Source: Gammaproteobacteria bacterium (GTDB lineage: Bacteria; Pseudomonadota; Gammaproteobacteria; UBA4575). Taken from it: 6,427 nucleotides of DNA. Position numbers and translations under genes: made by a program. The stretch is taken from contig JAPUHH010000217.1 of assembly GCA_027297825.1 (NCBI GenBank), positions 1 to 6,427 on the forward strand, written 5' to 3'. The notes beneath the pieces were generated by a model, which saw only the letters and a list, made by a program, of their open reading frames with translations, had not been told where the DNA came from and did no database searches. Numbering within the stretch: the stretch's first letter is position 1; each line of letters starts with the position of its first letter. Positions 1-6,427 of the stretch are shown in pieces.

Positions 1-312
1 ATCTAAGGTCGAAAAACTCCGCCCTATGCGGTGGATATTGAAGATGCTGAGCACATGGAGTCTGCAATATCGTTTAAGGAATTCGATACTCCCGAAGCTA
101 GCATGCTCACGAGCGAAATTGAAAGTACGGTTTATCAGGCAATAAAAGAATTGCCAGAAGATTTGAAGACTGCAATTACACTGCGTGAATTGGAAGGCAT
201 GACTTATGATGAAATTGCTGTCGTTATGGAGTGTCCAATAGGAACAGTGCGGTCGAGGATTTTTCGAGCGCGCGAAACGATTGATAAGCATCTGAAACCG
301 TTGTTAGATTAA
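1..312 (+). CDS. rpoE: RNA polymerase sigma-E factor (RpoE/AlgU), C-terminal part, apparent frameshift at its left end
   Basis: This is the C-terminal third of an extracytoplasmic-function sigma factor of the RpoE/AlgU type, which directs RNA polymerase to envelope-stress promoters. The visible protein holds region 4, which recognises the -35 element: LPEDLKTAITLREL, then the helix-turn-helix around MTYDEIAVVMECP, then GTVRSRIFRARE. These closely match family sequences as I remember them. The open frame is bounded by a TAA at 4-6, and its first possible start is the GTG at 31, which would give 93 residues. That would be a fragment without region 2, so GTG 31 is probably not a true start. Family members read S-(K/R)-G-R-(R/K)-x-P-P here. 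The window reads S-K in the frame of position 2 and G-R-K-T-P-P in the frame of position 7, so one base seems to be missing near 7-8. The rest of the gene lies outside the window. The anti-sigma gene follows after 20 bases, the usual arrangement. Identity is secure; intactness is not. Confidence 0.9.
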
Positions 313-332
313 ACACATGGAATGAATATATT

Positions 333-899
333 ATGAAGGAAATAGACCAAGAGCTCTTATCAAGAATTTTAGATGAAGAAATTTCCGAGTTTGAGACGCA
401 GCGCATTCTGAAAGAAATGCAGTCTAGTCCTGAACATCAGGCTACATTGCAGCGCTATAACATGATTGGACACGCAATGCGTAAAGATTTACCAAGCACG
501 TTAAATCATAATTTTGCAAGCGAAGTTATGGGTAAACTCTCAGGCGAGGTAATTTTGGATTCAGGGCTAGGTCAAACAGTTTCCAGTCCAAATAGGTTTA
601 AGGCTGTGGTAGGTTTGGCAATTGCAGCATCCGTTGCAGTATTTTCATTTGTCGCATTCCAAAACTTTATACAACCCAATACGGATGCGACTCCAATAGT
701 GGCTGAACGTATCATTGAAGAAAGTGATATACAGCGTGTAAGTACAGAAGATTTACAAAATTTCATTGCAGATCCTATAGTTGCGGCAGAATTCAATAGT
801 TATATCGTAAATCATGCAGAATATGCATCGCCTCGTGCGTCCATGCCGCATGTAAGAATTGTTGGCTATGACCAAGACCAATATATAGATAATAATTAA
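333..899 (+). CDS. rseA: Sigma-E anti-sigma factor RseA/MucA
   Basis: A 188-residue single-pass inner-membrane anti-sigma factor. In this family the cytoplasmic N-terminal domain binds and inactivates sigma-E. Stress-triggered proteolysis, by a DegS/AlgW protease and then RseP, releases it. Residues 1-85 form a charged N-terminal domain with the family pattern of an early acidic helix (ELLSRILDEEISEFE) and RYNMIGHAMR at 41-50. One hydrophobic segment, about 91-109 (AVVGLAIAASVAVFSFVAF), is followed by a periplasmic tail of roughly 80 residues. The tail ends in a MucA-like stretch (NSYIVNHAEYAS, then MPHVRIVGYD). Length is near that of Pseudomonas MucA and shorter than E. coli RseA. The ATG at 333 is the first in frame and keeps the whole N-terminal domain; only a weak GGA precedes it. 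It lies 20 bases after rpoE and 7 bases before rseB, so the three are almost certainly cotranscribed. The reading frame is intact. Confidence 0.92.
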   Translation: MKEIDQELLSRILDEEISEFETQRILKEMQSSPEHQATLQRYNMIGHAMRKDLPSTLNHNFASEVMGKLSGEVILDSGLGQTVSSPNRFKAVVGLAIAASVAVFSFVAFQNFIQPNTDATPIVAERIIEESDIQRVSTEDLQNFIADPIVAAEFNSYIVNHAEYASPRASMPHVRIVGYDQDQYIDNN

Positions 900-906
900 G
901 TCTAAG

Positions 907-1872
907 ATGTTTTTGATTCGATTACTGTTCATTGCTTTTTTGGCGAGCGGTTTGTCTACGGCTAATGCAAGTGAAGGTGTGCAGCAGCTTCTTAATAAAA
1001 TGAATCACACTTTGGAAAGAGCTGATTACGAAGGCACTCTCGTGTTTATGCAGAATGATAATGTTGAAACCATGAGCATTATTCATGGCTACTCTTCTGA
1101 TGGTGTTAAAGAGAAGTTGGTTTCTCTTAATGGAGATGCGCGTGAAGTAATTCGTGACCAGGATGTGCTCACATGTATATGGCCAAAAGATAAGTTAGTG
1201 GTGATTGAGACTGCAAAATCTTCATATGGCTTGCAGTTTTCTTTGCCCAAAAATTTGAATGAGCTTGTGCTTCATTACAAATTGATTGAAGTGGGCAAGG
1301 CCCGCATTGCTGGCCATGACTGCAGCATGGTTCGTTTTGAAGCATTAGATGAGTTTCGTTACGGGCATGAGTTGTGCGTTAACGAAAAACATGGCATGTT
1401 GTTAGAATCGAAAACCTTTGATGCTAACAATAAAATTATCGAAAGCATGATGTTTACCAGCTTTCGTATGCGAGATATTGCTCCTGATAATTTATTCGAA
1501 CCTAGTGTGCATCTGAATGACTACACATGGAAGACAGCGGGCGTTGAATTGAATGAAGAATTGCAGCCTGATCGTGCTTGGAAGATACAAAATCTGCCTC
1601 CAGGCTTCACTCTCAGTAGTGTTTCAAGAAGATTGATGAGTGCTAGCAAAAATCCTATTCAACATATGATTCTTACAGATGGCTTGGCGTCTGTATCTGT
1701 ATTTATTAGGAAAAATGATGCTTCGCAGCAAGCTTATAAAGGTGCGCATAAAAAAGGCATAATTAATGCCTTTGCTCGCGATCTAAATCAGCATCAGATA
1801 ACCGTTGTAGGCGAAGTTCCAGAAAGAACTGTGGAGATGATTGGTGCATCGGTTTTTTATTCGAATCATTAG
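907..1872 (+). CDS. rseB: Sigma-E regulatory protein RseB/MucB, periplasmic
   Basis: A 321-residue periplasmic regulator that, in this family, binds the periplasmic part of RseA, protects it from the first cleavage, and senses mislocalised lipopolysaccharide or lipoprotein. Residues 1-21 are a signal peptide (hydrophobic core LLFIAFLASG, cleavage likely after ANA). The large N-terminal domain, about 22-200, has family marks YEGTLVF (41-47), SLNGDAREVIR (73-83) and RYGHELCVNEKHGMLLES (151-168). The smaller C-terminal domain, about 210-320, has WKIQNLPPGF (225-234), HMILTDGLASVSVFI (253-267) and VGEVPERTV (301-309), typical of MucB. The mature protein has three cysteines, at 90, 139 and 157. 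The start follows the rseA stop by only 7 bases and has no clear Shine-Dalgarno sequence, so translational coupling to rseA is likely. No rseC/mucC gene follows. Length is normal for the family. Confidence 0.92.
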   Translation: MFLIRLLFIAFLASGLSTANASEGVQQLLNKMNHTLERADYEGTLVFMQNDNVETMSIIHGYSSDGVKEKLVSLNGDAREVIRDQDVLTCIWPKDKLVVIETAKSSYGLQFSLPKNLNELVLHYKLIEVGKARIAGHDCSMVRFEALDEFRYGHELCVNEKHGMLLESKTFDANNKIIESMMFTSFRMRDIAPDNLFEPSVHLNDYTWKTAGVELNEELQPDRAWKIQNLPPGFTLSSVSRRLMSASKNPIQHMILTDGLASVSVFIRKNDASQQAYKGAHKKGIINAFARDLNQHQITVVGEVPERTVEMIGASVFYSNH

Positions 1873-1913
1873 AGTATATAAACTAAAAATAAATCTTCGC
1901 GGTCGTCTGAGTA

Positions 1914-1941
1914 GAACTTAATCAAATCTATATAGGTCTAC
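1914..1941 (+). promoter_or_regulatory. Candidate sigma-E (RpoE/AlgU) promoter for the mucD/degP gene
   Basis: GAACTT at 1914-1919 is an exact match to the AlgU/RpoE -35 consensus. It is followed by 17 bases and then TCTAC at 1937-1941, one base from the TCTAA form of the -10. The reported spacer for this class is 16-17 bases. It lies in the only sizeable gap of the sigma-E cluster, about 95 bases before the protease start at 2037, so transcription would begin near 1947-1949 with a leader of about 90 bases. DegP/MucD genes are classic members of this regulon. The call rests on motif match and position only. Confidence 0.6.
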
Positions 1942-2024
1942 AAGATCACATCATGTTGCTTTGTAATGCATGAACGTAAGATTTTGTAAAAAAAATGTTT
2001 TTTAAACAAATACAACATATGGAT

Positions 2025-2028
2025 GGAG
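2025..2028 (+). promoter_or_regulatory. Ribosome binding site deciding the mucD/degP start
   Basis: GGAG at 2025-2028 lies 8 bases before the ATG at 2037, an ideal Shine-Dalgarno spacing. The in-frame upstream ATG at 1995 follows a run of A with no such site, and the ATG at 2019 has none either. The start at 2037 also places a clean signal peptide at the N-terminus. It is the clearest Shine-Dalgarno site of any gene start in this window. Confidence 0.75.
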
Positions 2029-2036
2029 TATTGATA

Positions 2037-3479
2037 ATGAAAAGTAGGAATATTGTTGTCGTTAAACTGGCTTTCTTTGTTTTATTGTTATTTTTAGTGT
2101 CTCTTTCGACACATGCTCGCTATAACCTTCCAGATTTTACCGAGCTAGTAGAAGAAAATGCGGGTGCAGTGGTAAACATTAGTACCAGTAAGCAAACACA
2201 AGTAAAGCGTCGCTTGCCGCCCGGCATGGAAATGCCAGATATCCCTGAGGAGGGTCCGTTTGGTGATTTATTGCGTAAATTTTTTGGTGAGCATGGTGGC
2301 AATGGCGATGAGCATTTTACTTCTCGTTCACTAGGTTCCGGCTTTATTATTTCTAATGACGGCTATGTAATTACCAATCATCATGTAGTGAAAGGTGCAG
2401 ATGAAATAATTATTAAACTAAGTGATCGTAGGGAATTTATTGCGGAGCTAGTTGGCAGTGATCCACGTAGCGACATTGCATTGTTAAAATTAGATGCTAA
2501 GAATCTTCCAACTGTAAAGATTGGCAATTCAGATAAAGTAAAGTTAGGTCAATGGGTGCTAGCTATAGGGTCACCCTTTGGTTTTGATGCATCCGTGACT
2601 GCAGGAATTGTAAGTGCTAAAGGTCGTAGTTTGCCGAGCGAAAATTATGTGCCATTTATTCAAACTGATGTAGCGATTAATCCCGGTAACTCAGGTGGAC
2701 CTTTGTTTGATTTAGATGGCAATGTCATTGGGATCAATTCTCAAATTTATACTCGTTCTGGTGGTTTCATGGGGCTGTCTTTTGCGATTCCTATGGAAGT
2801 TGCGATGGACGTAGTTGATCAACTTAAGACTCATGGGTTTGTGTCAAGGGGTTGGCTAGGCGTTTATATTCAAGAGGTGACGCGTGAACTAGCCGAATCA
2901 TTTGGCATGGAAAAGCCAACAGGTGCATTGGTAGCAAAAATTTTGCCTGGCAGCCCCGCTGAAGGCACAGAGATCGAAGTAGGCGACATTATTCTTTCTT
3001 TTGATGGAAAGGAGATAAGCAATTCCGCATCTTTGCCGCCGTTAGTAGGAGGAACTCGAGTAGGCGAAGTTGTCAAATTAAAAGTCATGCGTAATGGTAA
3101 AACTAAAACCCTCAAATTAAAAATTGGTCAATTGCCAGATAAAAATCAGCTCATGGCAGGTGCAGCACCCGAATCTGAAGAGAAGGCAGAGGACACTGTT
3201 TTGGGGCTTACACTACGCGCGCTTACAGAAGAAGAGCTAAAAACGATGGAATTGGATAATGGTGGGCTTCTGGTATTAGATGTGCAAACGGGCTCGGCTA
3301 AATCAGCAGGCATTCATCAGGGCGATGTGATCCAAATTATCAATGGCGAATACGTTGAGAGTGTAGATGACTTCAAGAAGCAGGTTGAAAGTTTACCTGC
3401 CGGTAAGTTTGTTTCTTTATTGGTACAGCGCTCACATGGGCCAGAATTTTTAGCTATGCGCATACCTGAAAATGAATAG
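2037..3479 (+). CDS. mucD: Periplasmic serine protease/chaperone of the DegP-DegQ-MucD (HtrA) family
   Basis: An exported HtrA-family serine endoprotease that degrades or refolds misfolded periplasmic proteins; MucD also restrains AlgU signalling in Pseudomonas. With the start at 2037 it has 480 residues, close to Pseudomonas MucD. Residues 1-27 form a signal peptide (KLAFFVLLLFLVSLS, cleavage after THA). The mature protein begins with the MucD-like LPDFTELVE. The trypsin-like domain, about 95-260, carries a complete triad: His116 in TNHHVV, Asp146 in SDIALLK and Ser219 in GNSGGPL. PDZ1 spans about 271-365 (starting GWLGVYIQ, with GSPAEGTEIEVGDIIL). PDZ2 spans about 387-477 (with SAGIHQGDVIQIINGE). 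A short acidic linker (PESEEKAED) separates the PDZ domains. An earlier ATG at 1995 would add 14 residues before the signal peptide and lacks a ribosome binding site. It probably has its own sigma-E promoter besides any read-through from rseB. Whether to name it mucD, degP or degQ is a matter of convention; the MucD-like N-terminus and context favour mucD. Confidence 0.93.
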   Translation: MKSRNIVVVKLAFFVLLLFLVSLSTHARYNLPDFTELVEENAGAVVNISTSKQTQVKRRLPPGMEMPDIPEEGPFGDLLRKFFGEHGGNGDEHFTSRSLGSGFIISNDGYVITNHHVVKGADEIIIKLSDRREFIAELVGSDPRSDIALLKLDAKNLPTVKIGNSDKVKLGQWVLAIGSPFGFDASVTAGIVSAKGRSLPSENYVPFIQTDVAINPGNSGGPLFDLDGNVIGINSQIYTRSGGFMGLSFAIPMEVAMDVVDQLKTHGFVSRGWLGVYIQEVTRELAESFGMEKPTGALVAKILPGSPAEGTEIEVGDIILSFDGKEISNSASLPPLVGGTRVGEVVKLKVMRNGKTKTLKLKIGQLPDKNQLMAGAAPESEEKAEDTVLGLTLRALTEEELKTMELDNGGLLVLDVQTGSAKSAGIHQGDVIQIINGEYVESVDDFKKQVESLPAGKFVSLLVQRSHGPEFLAMRIPENE

Positions 3480-3569
3480 TGGAATGGAACCGAAAGTAAG
3501 CGATAATCGAGCCTGTTTATTGTCATTCTAACTACCTGATAAGGCCTTCGGTTAACTCCAAAAACTTAT

Positions 3570-5363
3570 ATGGAGCGCATTCGCAACTTTTCTATTATTG
3601 CGCATATTGATCATGGGAAGTCCACGTTAGCGGACCGCTTTATTCAGTATTGTGGCGGTTTGGCTGATCGTGAGATGAGCGAGCAAGTCCTCGATTCTAT
3701 GGATCTGGAACGCGAGCGCGGCATCACTATTAAAGCGCAAAGCGTCTCACTGAAATATAAAGCTAAGGATGGATACACCTACCAGCTGAATCTAATCGAT
3801 ACTCCAGGGCATGTGGATTTTTCTTACGAGGTTTCTCGCTCACTGGCGGCTTGTGAAGGTGCTTTACTCATTGTCGATGCATCACAAGGAGTCGAAGCGC
3901 AAAGTGTCGCCAATTGTTATACCGCGATTGATCTTGGCTTAGAAATTATTCCCGCATTAAACAAGATTGATCTTCCTTCTGCTGATCCTGATCGTGTCTC
4001 AGCTGAAATTGAAGAAGTCATTGGCATTGACGCATCTGATCCTTTGTTGGTCAGTGCTAAAACCGGTGAAGGAGTCGAAGATGTATTGGAAGCCATCGTA
4101 CATCGCTTTCTTCCTCCTACAGGTTCATTCGATGCACCACTAAAAGCACTAATCGTAGATTCATGGTTTGATAATTATGTTGGGGTGATTACCTTGGTGC
4201 GTGTCATAGATGGTGTTATTAAACCAAAACAAAAAATCACCGCGATGTCTTCAGATCGAAGTTATCAAGTTGATAAAGTAGGTGTGTTTACACCGAAGCG
4301 AACCGAAACAGAAGTTCTGACAGCGGGTCAGGTAGGTTATGTGATTTGCGGAATTAAAGACATCACGGTTGCAAAAGTAGGTGACACCTACACTTCAACT
4401 TCACACCCTGCCGAACAAGCTTTAGAGGGATTTAAAGAAGTGCAGCCAAATGTTTTTGCTGGAGTGTTTCCGGTGAGTTCGGATGACTATGAATCTTTTC
4501 GAGATGCACTAGCAAAACTTCGTCTTAACGACTCAGCTTTTACTTATGAACCGGAAAGTTCAGATGCGTTAGGATTTGGGTTCCGTTGCGGTTTTCTTGG
4601 TATGTTGCATATGGAAATTGTTCAAGAGCGACTTGAGCGAGAATATGGGCTCGACCTTATTACTACCGCGCCTACTGTGGTGCATGAAGTGCATACTACA
4701 GATGGCAAAGTTAGCTATATACATAATCCATCTGATTTACCATCCTCGAGTCATCTTAAAGAAATTCATGAGCCGATCATTCATGCCTCGATTCTTGTGC
4801 CGCATGAATATGTTGGAAATGTGATTACTTTATGTATTGAAAAACGTGGCACTCAAAAAAGTTTGACCTACCATGGTAATCAAGTGTCGTTGGTATTTGA
4901 ATTGCCTTTAAGTGAGGTCGTGTTAGATTTTTTTGATAAGTTAAAATCTGTGAGTCGCGGTTATGCTTCATTTGATTACTATCAATCACACTTTGCTGTA
5001 GCACCTTTGGTAAGGTTGGACGTATTAATCAATACAGAAAGAGTAGATGCTTTGTCGGTAATCGTACATAGTGATAAAGCTCAGTTCTATGGAAGAGATC
5101 TTGCGGTTAAAATGAAAGAAATTATTCCAAGGCAGATGTACGATGTCGCCATTCAAGCCGCAATTGGTTCTAAAGTGATTGCTCGTACAACCACGAAAGC
5201 CTTGCGGAAAAATGTTACGGCAAAATGTTACGGTGGAGATATTACGCGTAAAAAGAAGCTGTTAGAAAAACAAAAAGCAGGCAAAAAGCGCATGAAACAA
5301 ATTGGCAAAGTCGAGATCCCACAAGAAGCATTCTTAGCCGTGTTACGTGTAGATAAAAAGTGA
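3570..5363 (+). CDS. lepA: Elongation factor 4 (LepA), ribosome-associated translational GTPase
   Basis: A 597-residue translational GTPase, near the 599 of E. coli LepA. It binds ribosomes, and proposed roles are back-translocation or help with initiation and subunit biogenesis. All GTPase motifs are present: G1 AHIDHGKST (11-19), G2 RGIT (50-53), G3 DTPGH (77-81, with the catalytic His81), G4 NKID (131-134) and G5 SAK (162-164). Domain II follows at about 187-280, then EF-G-like domains III and V. The LepA-specific C-terminal domain runs from about 490, with ARTTTKALRKNVTAKCYGGD (538-557) and the basic KKKLLEKQKAGKKRMKQIG (561-579). This C-terminal domain separates it from EF-G, TypA and RF3. 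The ATG at 3570 gives the canonical MERIRNFSIIAHIDHGKST beginning, although no good Shine-Dalgarno sequence precedes it. It lies 90 bases after the protease gene, a neighbourhood also seen in Pseudomonas (mucD-lepA). It is not followed here by lepB. Confidence 0.97.
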   Translation: MERIRNFSIIAHIDHGKSTLADRFIQYCGGLADREMSEQVLDSMDLERERGITIKAQSVSLKYKAKDGYTYQLNLIDTPGHVDFSYEVSRSLAACEGALLIVDASQGVEAQSVANCYTAIDLGLEIIPALNKIDLPSADPDRVSAEIEEVIGIDASDPLLVSAKTGEGVEDVLEAIVHRFLPPTGSFDAPLKALIVDSWFDNYVGVITLVRVIDGVIKPKQKITAMSSDRSYQVDKVGVFTPKRTETEVLTAGQVGYVICGIKDITVAKVGDTYTSTSHPAEQALEGFKEVQPNVFAGVFPVSSDDYESFRDALAKLRLNDSAFTYEPESSDALGFGFRCGFLGMLHMEIVQERLEREYGLDLITTAPTVVHEVHTTDGKVSYIHNPSDLPSSSHLKEIHEPIIHASILVPHEYVGNVITLCIEKRGTQKSLTYHGNQVSLVFELPLSEVVLDFFDKLKSVSRGYASFDYYQSHFAVAPLVRLDVLINTERVDALSVIVHSDKAQFYGRDLAVKMKEIIPRQMYDVAIQAAIGSKVIARTTTKALRKNVTAKCYGGDITRKKKLLEKQKAGKKRMKQIGKVEIPQEAFLAVLRVDKK

Positions 5364-5393
5364 CTACGCGCGGTGCGTGTGAAATATTAATTC

Positions 5394-6326
5394 ATGTATA
5401 GAGTCTTAATACAATTACTGATTACCTATTTACTGCTTATCGCACCTGTCGCAGTGTTTGCAGATTACATGCGAGTCACCTTATTAGGGACTGGTAGTCC
5501 ACGTCCAGATGTAAGTCGTTCGGGTCCAGCAGTATTAGTCGAAGCTGGGGGGAAATATCTGTTATTTGATGCAGGCCGTGGCGTTGTGGATAGGCTTAAT
5601 CAATTAGATATACCTGCCTCTGAGATTCATCAGGTATTTTTAACACATTTGCATTCGGATCATATTTCAGCATTGGATGATCTATGGATGACAGGATGGA
5701 TTTATCAGCGCCAACAACCACTTGCAGTGTATGGGCCAGATGGAACAGAATCTTTTACTCAGCAATTACAACAAGCGTATGCCTATGATGCTGAATTGAG
5801 ACATCAATATGCAGGCTTGGATAAAAATGCGGCAATTCTAACCGCTCATGATATTAAGCCCGGTGTAATTTATGCTGAAAATGGCGTCAAGGTAACGGCA
5901 TTTTTGGTGGATCATAAGCCTGTAGATCCTGCTTATGGATACCGCATAGATTTTGGCGAACGTTCAGTGGTGATTTCGGGGGATACCACCTATTCAGATA
6001 ATCTTATCGCTCATGCGCAAGACGTAGATTTGCTTATCCATGAAATCTTCGCAGCTAAAGAGAAAATACTTGGGAAAAATCCACGTTTACAAAAGATAGA
6101 GCGCTACCATACCAATCCTACCCAGTTATCACGTGTGCTGGATGAAATTACGCCTCGTATGACGATACTTACCCATGTGATATTGATTGGTATAGAAGAA
6201 AGCTCAGTGATCACACAGCTGAAAGATGGTTATACCGGTGAAATTCGTATGGGTGAAGATTTAATCCGTTTGGATGTAGGAAGTGAAATAAAAGTGGCGC
6301 CGTTTAAGGAAACTACACATCAATAG
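5394..6326 (+). CDS. Exported metallo-beta-lactamase-fold hydrolase (RNase Z/arylsulfatase-like superfamily), substrate unknown
   Basis: A 310-residue metallo-hydrolase with a predicted signal peptide (residues 1-23, core LIQLLITYLLLIAPVAVFA, cleavage after VFA), so probably periplasmic. The fold begins at once with MRVTLLGTGSPRP (26-38), the opening strand of the Lactamase_B_2/RNase Z group. A complete set of likely zinc ligands is visible: His85, His87, Asp89 and His90 in THLHSDH; His174 in VDHKPV, just before GYRIDFG; Asp197 in SGDTTY; and His261 in LTH. His239 in YHTNP may help catalysis. Export argues against tRNA 3' processing, the job of true RNase Z. Related exported proteins are usually annotated only as MBL-fold or arylsulfatase-like hydrolases. 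It starts 30 bases after lepA and ends 22 bases before folP, so it is probably in their operon. No strong ribosome binding site is seen, but the signal peptide supports this start. Family is secure; substrate is unknown. Confidence 0.88.
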   Translation: MYRVLIQLLITYLLLIAPVAVFADYMRVTLLGTGSPRPDVSRSGPAVLVEAGGKYLLFDAGRGVVDRLNQLDIPASEIHQVFLTHLHSDHISALDDLWMTGWIYQRQQPLAVYGPDGTESFTQQLQQAYAYDAELRHQYAGLDKNAAILTAHDIKPGVIYAENGVKVTAFLVDHKPVDPAYGYRIDFGERSVVISGDTTYSDNLIAHAQDVDLLIHEIFAAKEKILGKNPRLQKIERYHTNPTQLSRVLDEITPRMTILTHVILIGIEESSVITQLKDGYTGEIRMGEDLIRLDVGSEIKVAPFKETTHQ

Positions 6327-6348
6327 TAATCGCTAACACTCTATCGCT

Positions 6349-6427
6349 ATGCAACTAGATTATTCTAAGCCGCTTCTCATGGGTGTGCTAAATGTAACCC
6401 CAGATAGCTTCTCCGATGGTGGATTGT
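6349..6427 (+). CDS. folP: Dihydropteroate synthase (FolP), N-terminal 26 codons, cut by window end
   Basis: The first 26 codons of a gene running off the right edge, too short for most ORF callers. The protein begins MQLDYSKPLLMGVLNVTPDS and continues FSDGGL. The stretch MGVLNVTPDSFSDGG is the diagnostic N-terminal signature of dihydropteroate synthase, which joins p-aminobenzoate to dihydropterin pyrophosphate in folate synthesis and is the target of sulfonamides. The Asn in LNVTPDSFSDGG is a conserved active-site position. The ATG at 6349 is the only start that gives a normal short lead before this motif. It lies 22 bases after the hydrolase stop, on the same strand, so co-transcription is likely. 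No clear Shine-Dalgarno sequence precedes it. The rest of the gene cannot be judged. Confidence 0.93.
   Translation, partial: MQLDYSKPLLMGVLNVTPDSFSDGGL

Noticed and set aside
1956..1984. Sigma-70-like promoter (TTGCTT with agattt 17 bases later) before mucD
   Set aside because: The -10 matches TATAAT poorly, and the sigma-E candidate just upstream is much better.
1995..2036. Upstream ATG at 1995 as the start of the mucD/degP gene
   Set aside because: It lacks a ribosome binding site and adds 14 polar residues ahead of a normal signal peptide, while the ATG at 2037 has GGAG 8 bases upstream.
3486..3511. Second possible sigma-E promoter, GGAACC followed by TCGAG, before lepA
   Set aside because: Aligned to the GAACTT core, the -35 has mismatches, the spacer is only 14 bases, and the -10 is poor. 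The match is far weaker than the one at 1914-1941.
3488..3553. Inverted repeat AACCGAA (3488-3494) / TTCGGTT (3547-3553) in the gap before lepA, considered as a terminator or regulatory hairpin
   Set aside because: The stem is only 7 base pairs with a 52-base loop, cannot be extended on either side without mismatch, and has no T-run after it. Chance is the simplest explanation.
4576..4824. 82-codon + strand open frame inside lepA, and several minus-strand open frames of 60-81 codons within rseA, mucD and the rpoE end
   Set aside because: They lie wholly or mostly inside well-identified genes in other frames, show no recognisable domain, and are expected by chance.
5364..5393. GC-rich stretch acgcgcggtgcgtgt after lepA as an intrinsic terminator
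   Set aside because: The stem is only about 4 base pairs and has no following T-run. The next gene starts 30 bases after lepA, which suggests read-through.

Overview
The window is a moderately AT-rich stretch of a gammaproteobacterial chromosome. All genes are on the + strand and packed closely. The proteins are closest in type to the Pseudomonas AlgU-MucA-MucB-MucD proteins, the sigma-E envelope-stress system. These are followed by the translation GTPase LepA, a predicted exported metallo-beta-lactamase-fold hydrolase, and the first codons of folP. No mobile element, CRISPR array, tRNA or rRNA was seen, and I cannot name a genus.

Layout. Positions 1-312 hold the end of the sigma-E gene (rpoE/algU), whose first few codons in the window look frame-shifted. 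Positions 333-899 encode the membrane anti-sigma factor RseA/MucA, and 907-1872 encode its periplasmic partner RseB/MucB. A gap of 164 bases carries a good candidate sigma-E promoter (GAACTT-N17-TCTAC). It precedes a MucD/DegP-type periplasmic protease with two PDZ domains, for which I choose the start at 2037. After 90 bases comes lepA (3570-5363), then a 310-residue metallo-hydrolase with a signal peptide (5394-6326), then the beginning of folP (6349 to the window edge).

How it works together (family knowledge). RseA holds sigma-E at the inner membrane, and RseB shields RseA from proteolysis and senses envelope damage. When RseA is degraded, sigma-E is released and transcribes envelope-repair genes, typically including a DegP/MucD protease. 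The candidate sigma-E promoter just before the protease gene would close this loop locally. LepA and FolP are housekeeping functions (ribosome GTPase, folate synthesis). The hydrolase between them has no assigned substrate.

Nothing here amounts to a wholly new system. The points most worth checking are the apparent rpoE frameshift, the internal sigma-E promoter, and the exported metallo-hydrolase sitting where lepB-rnc-era often follows lepA.
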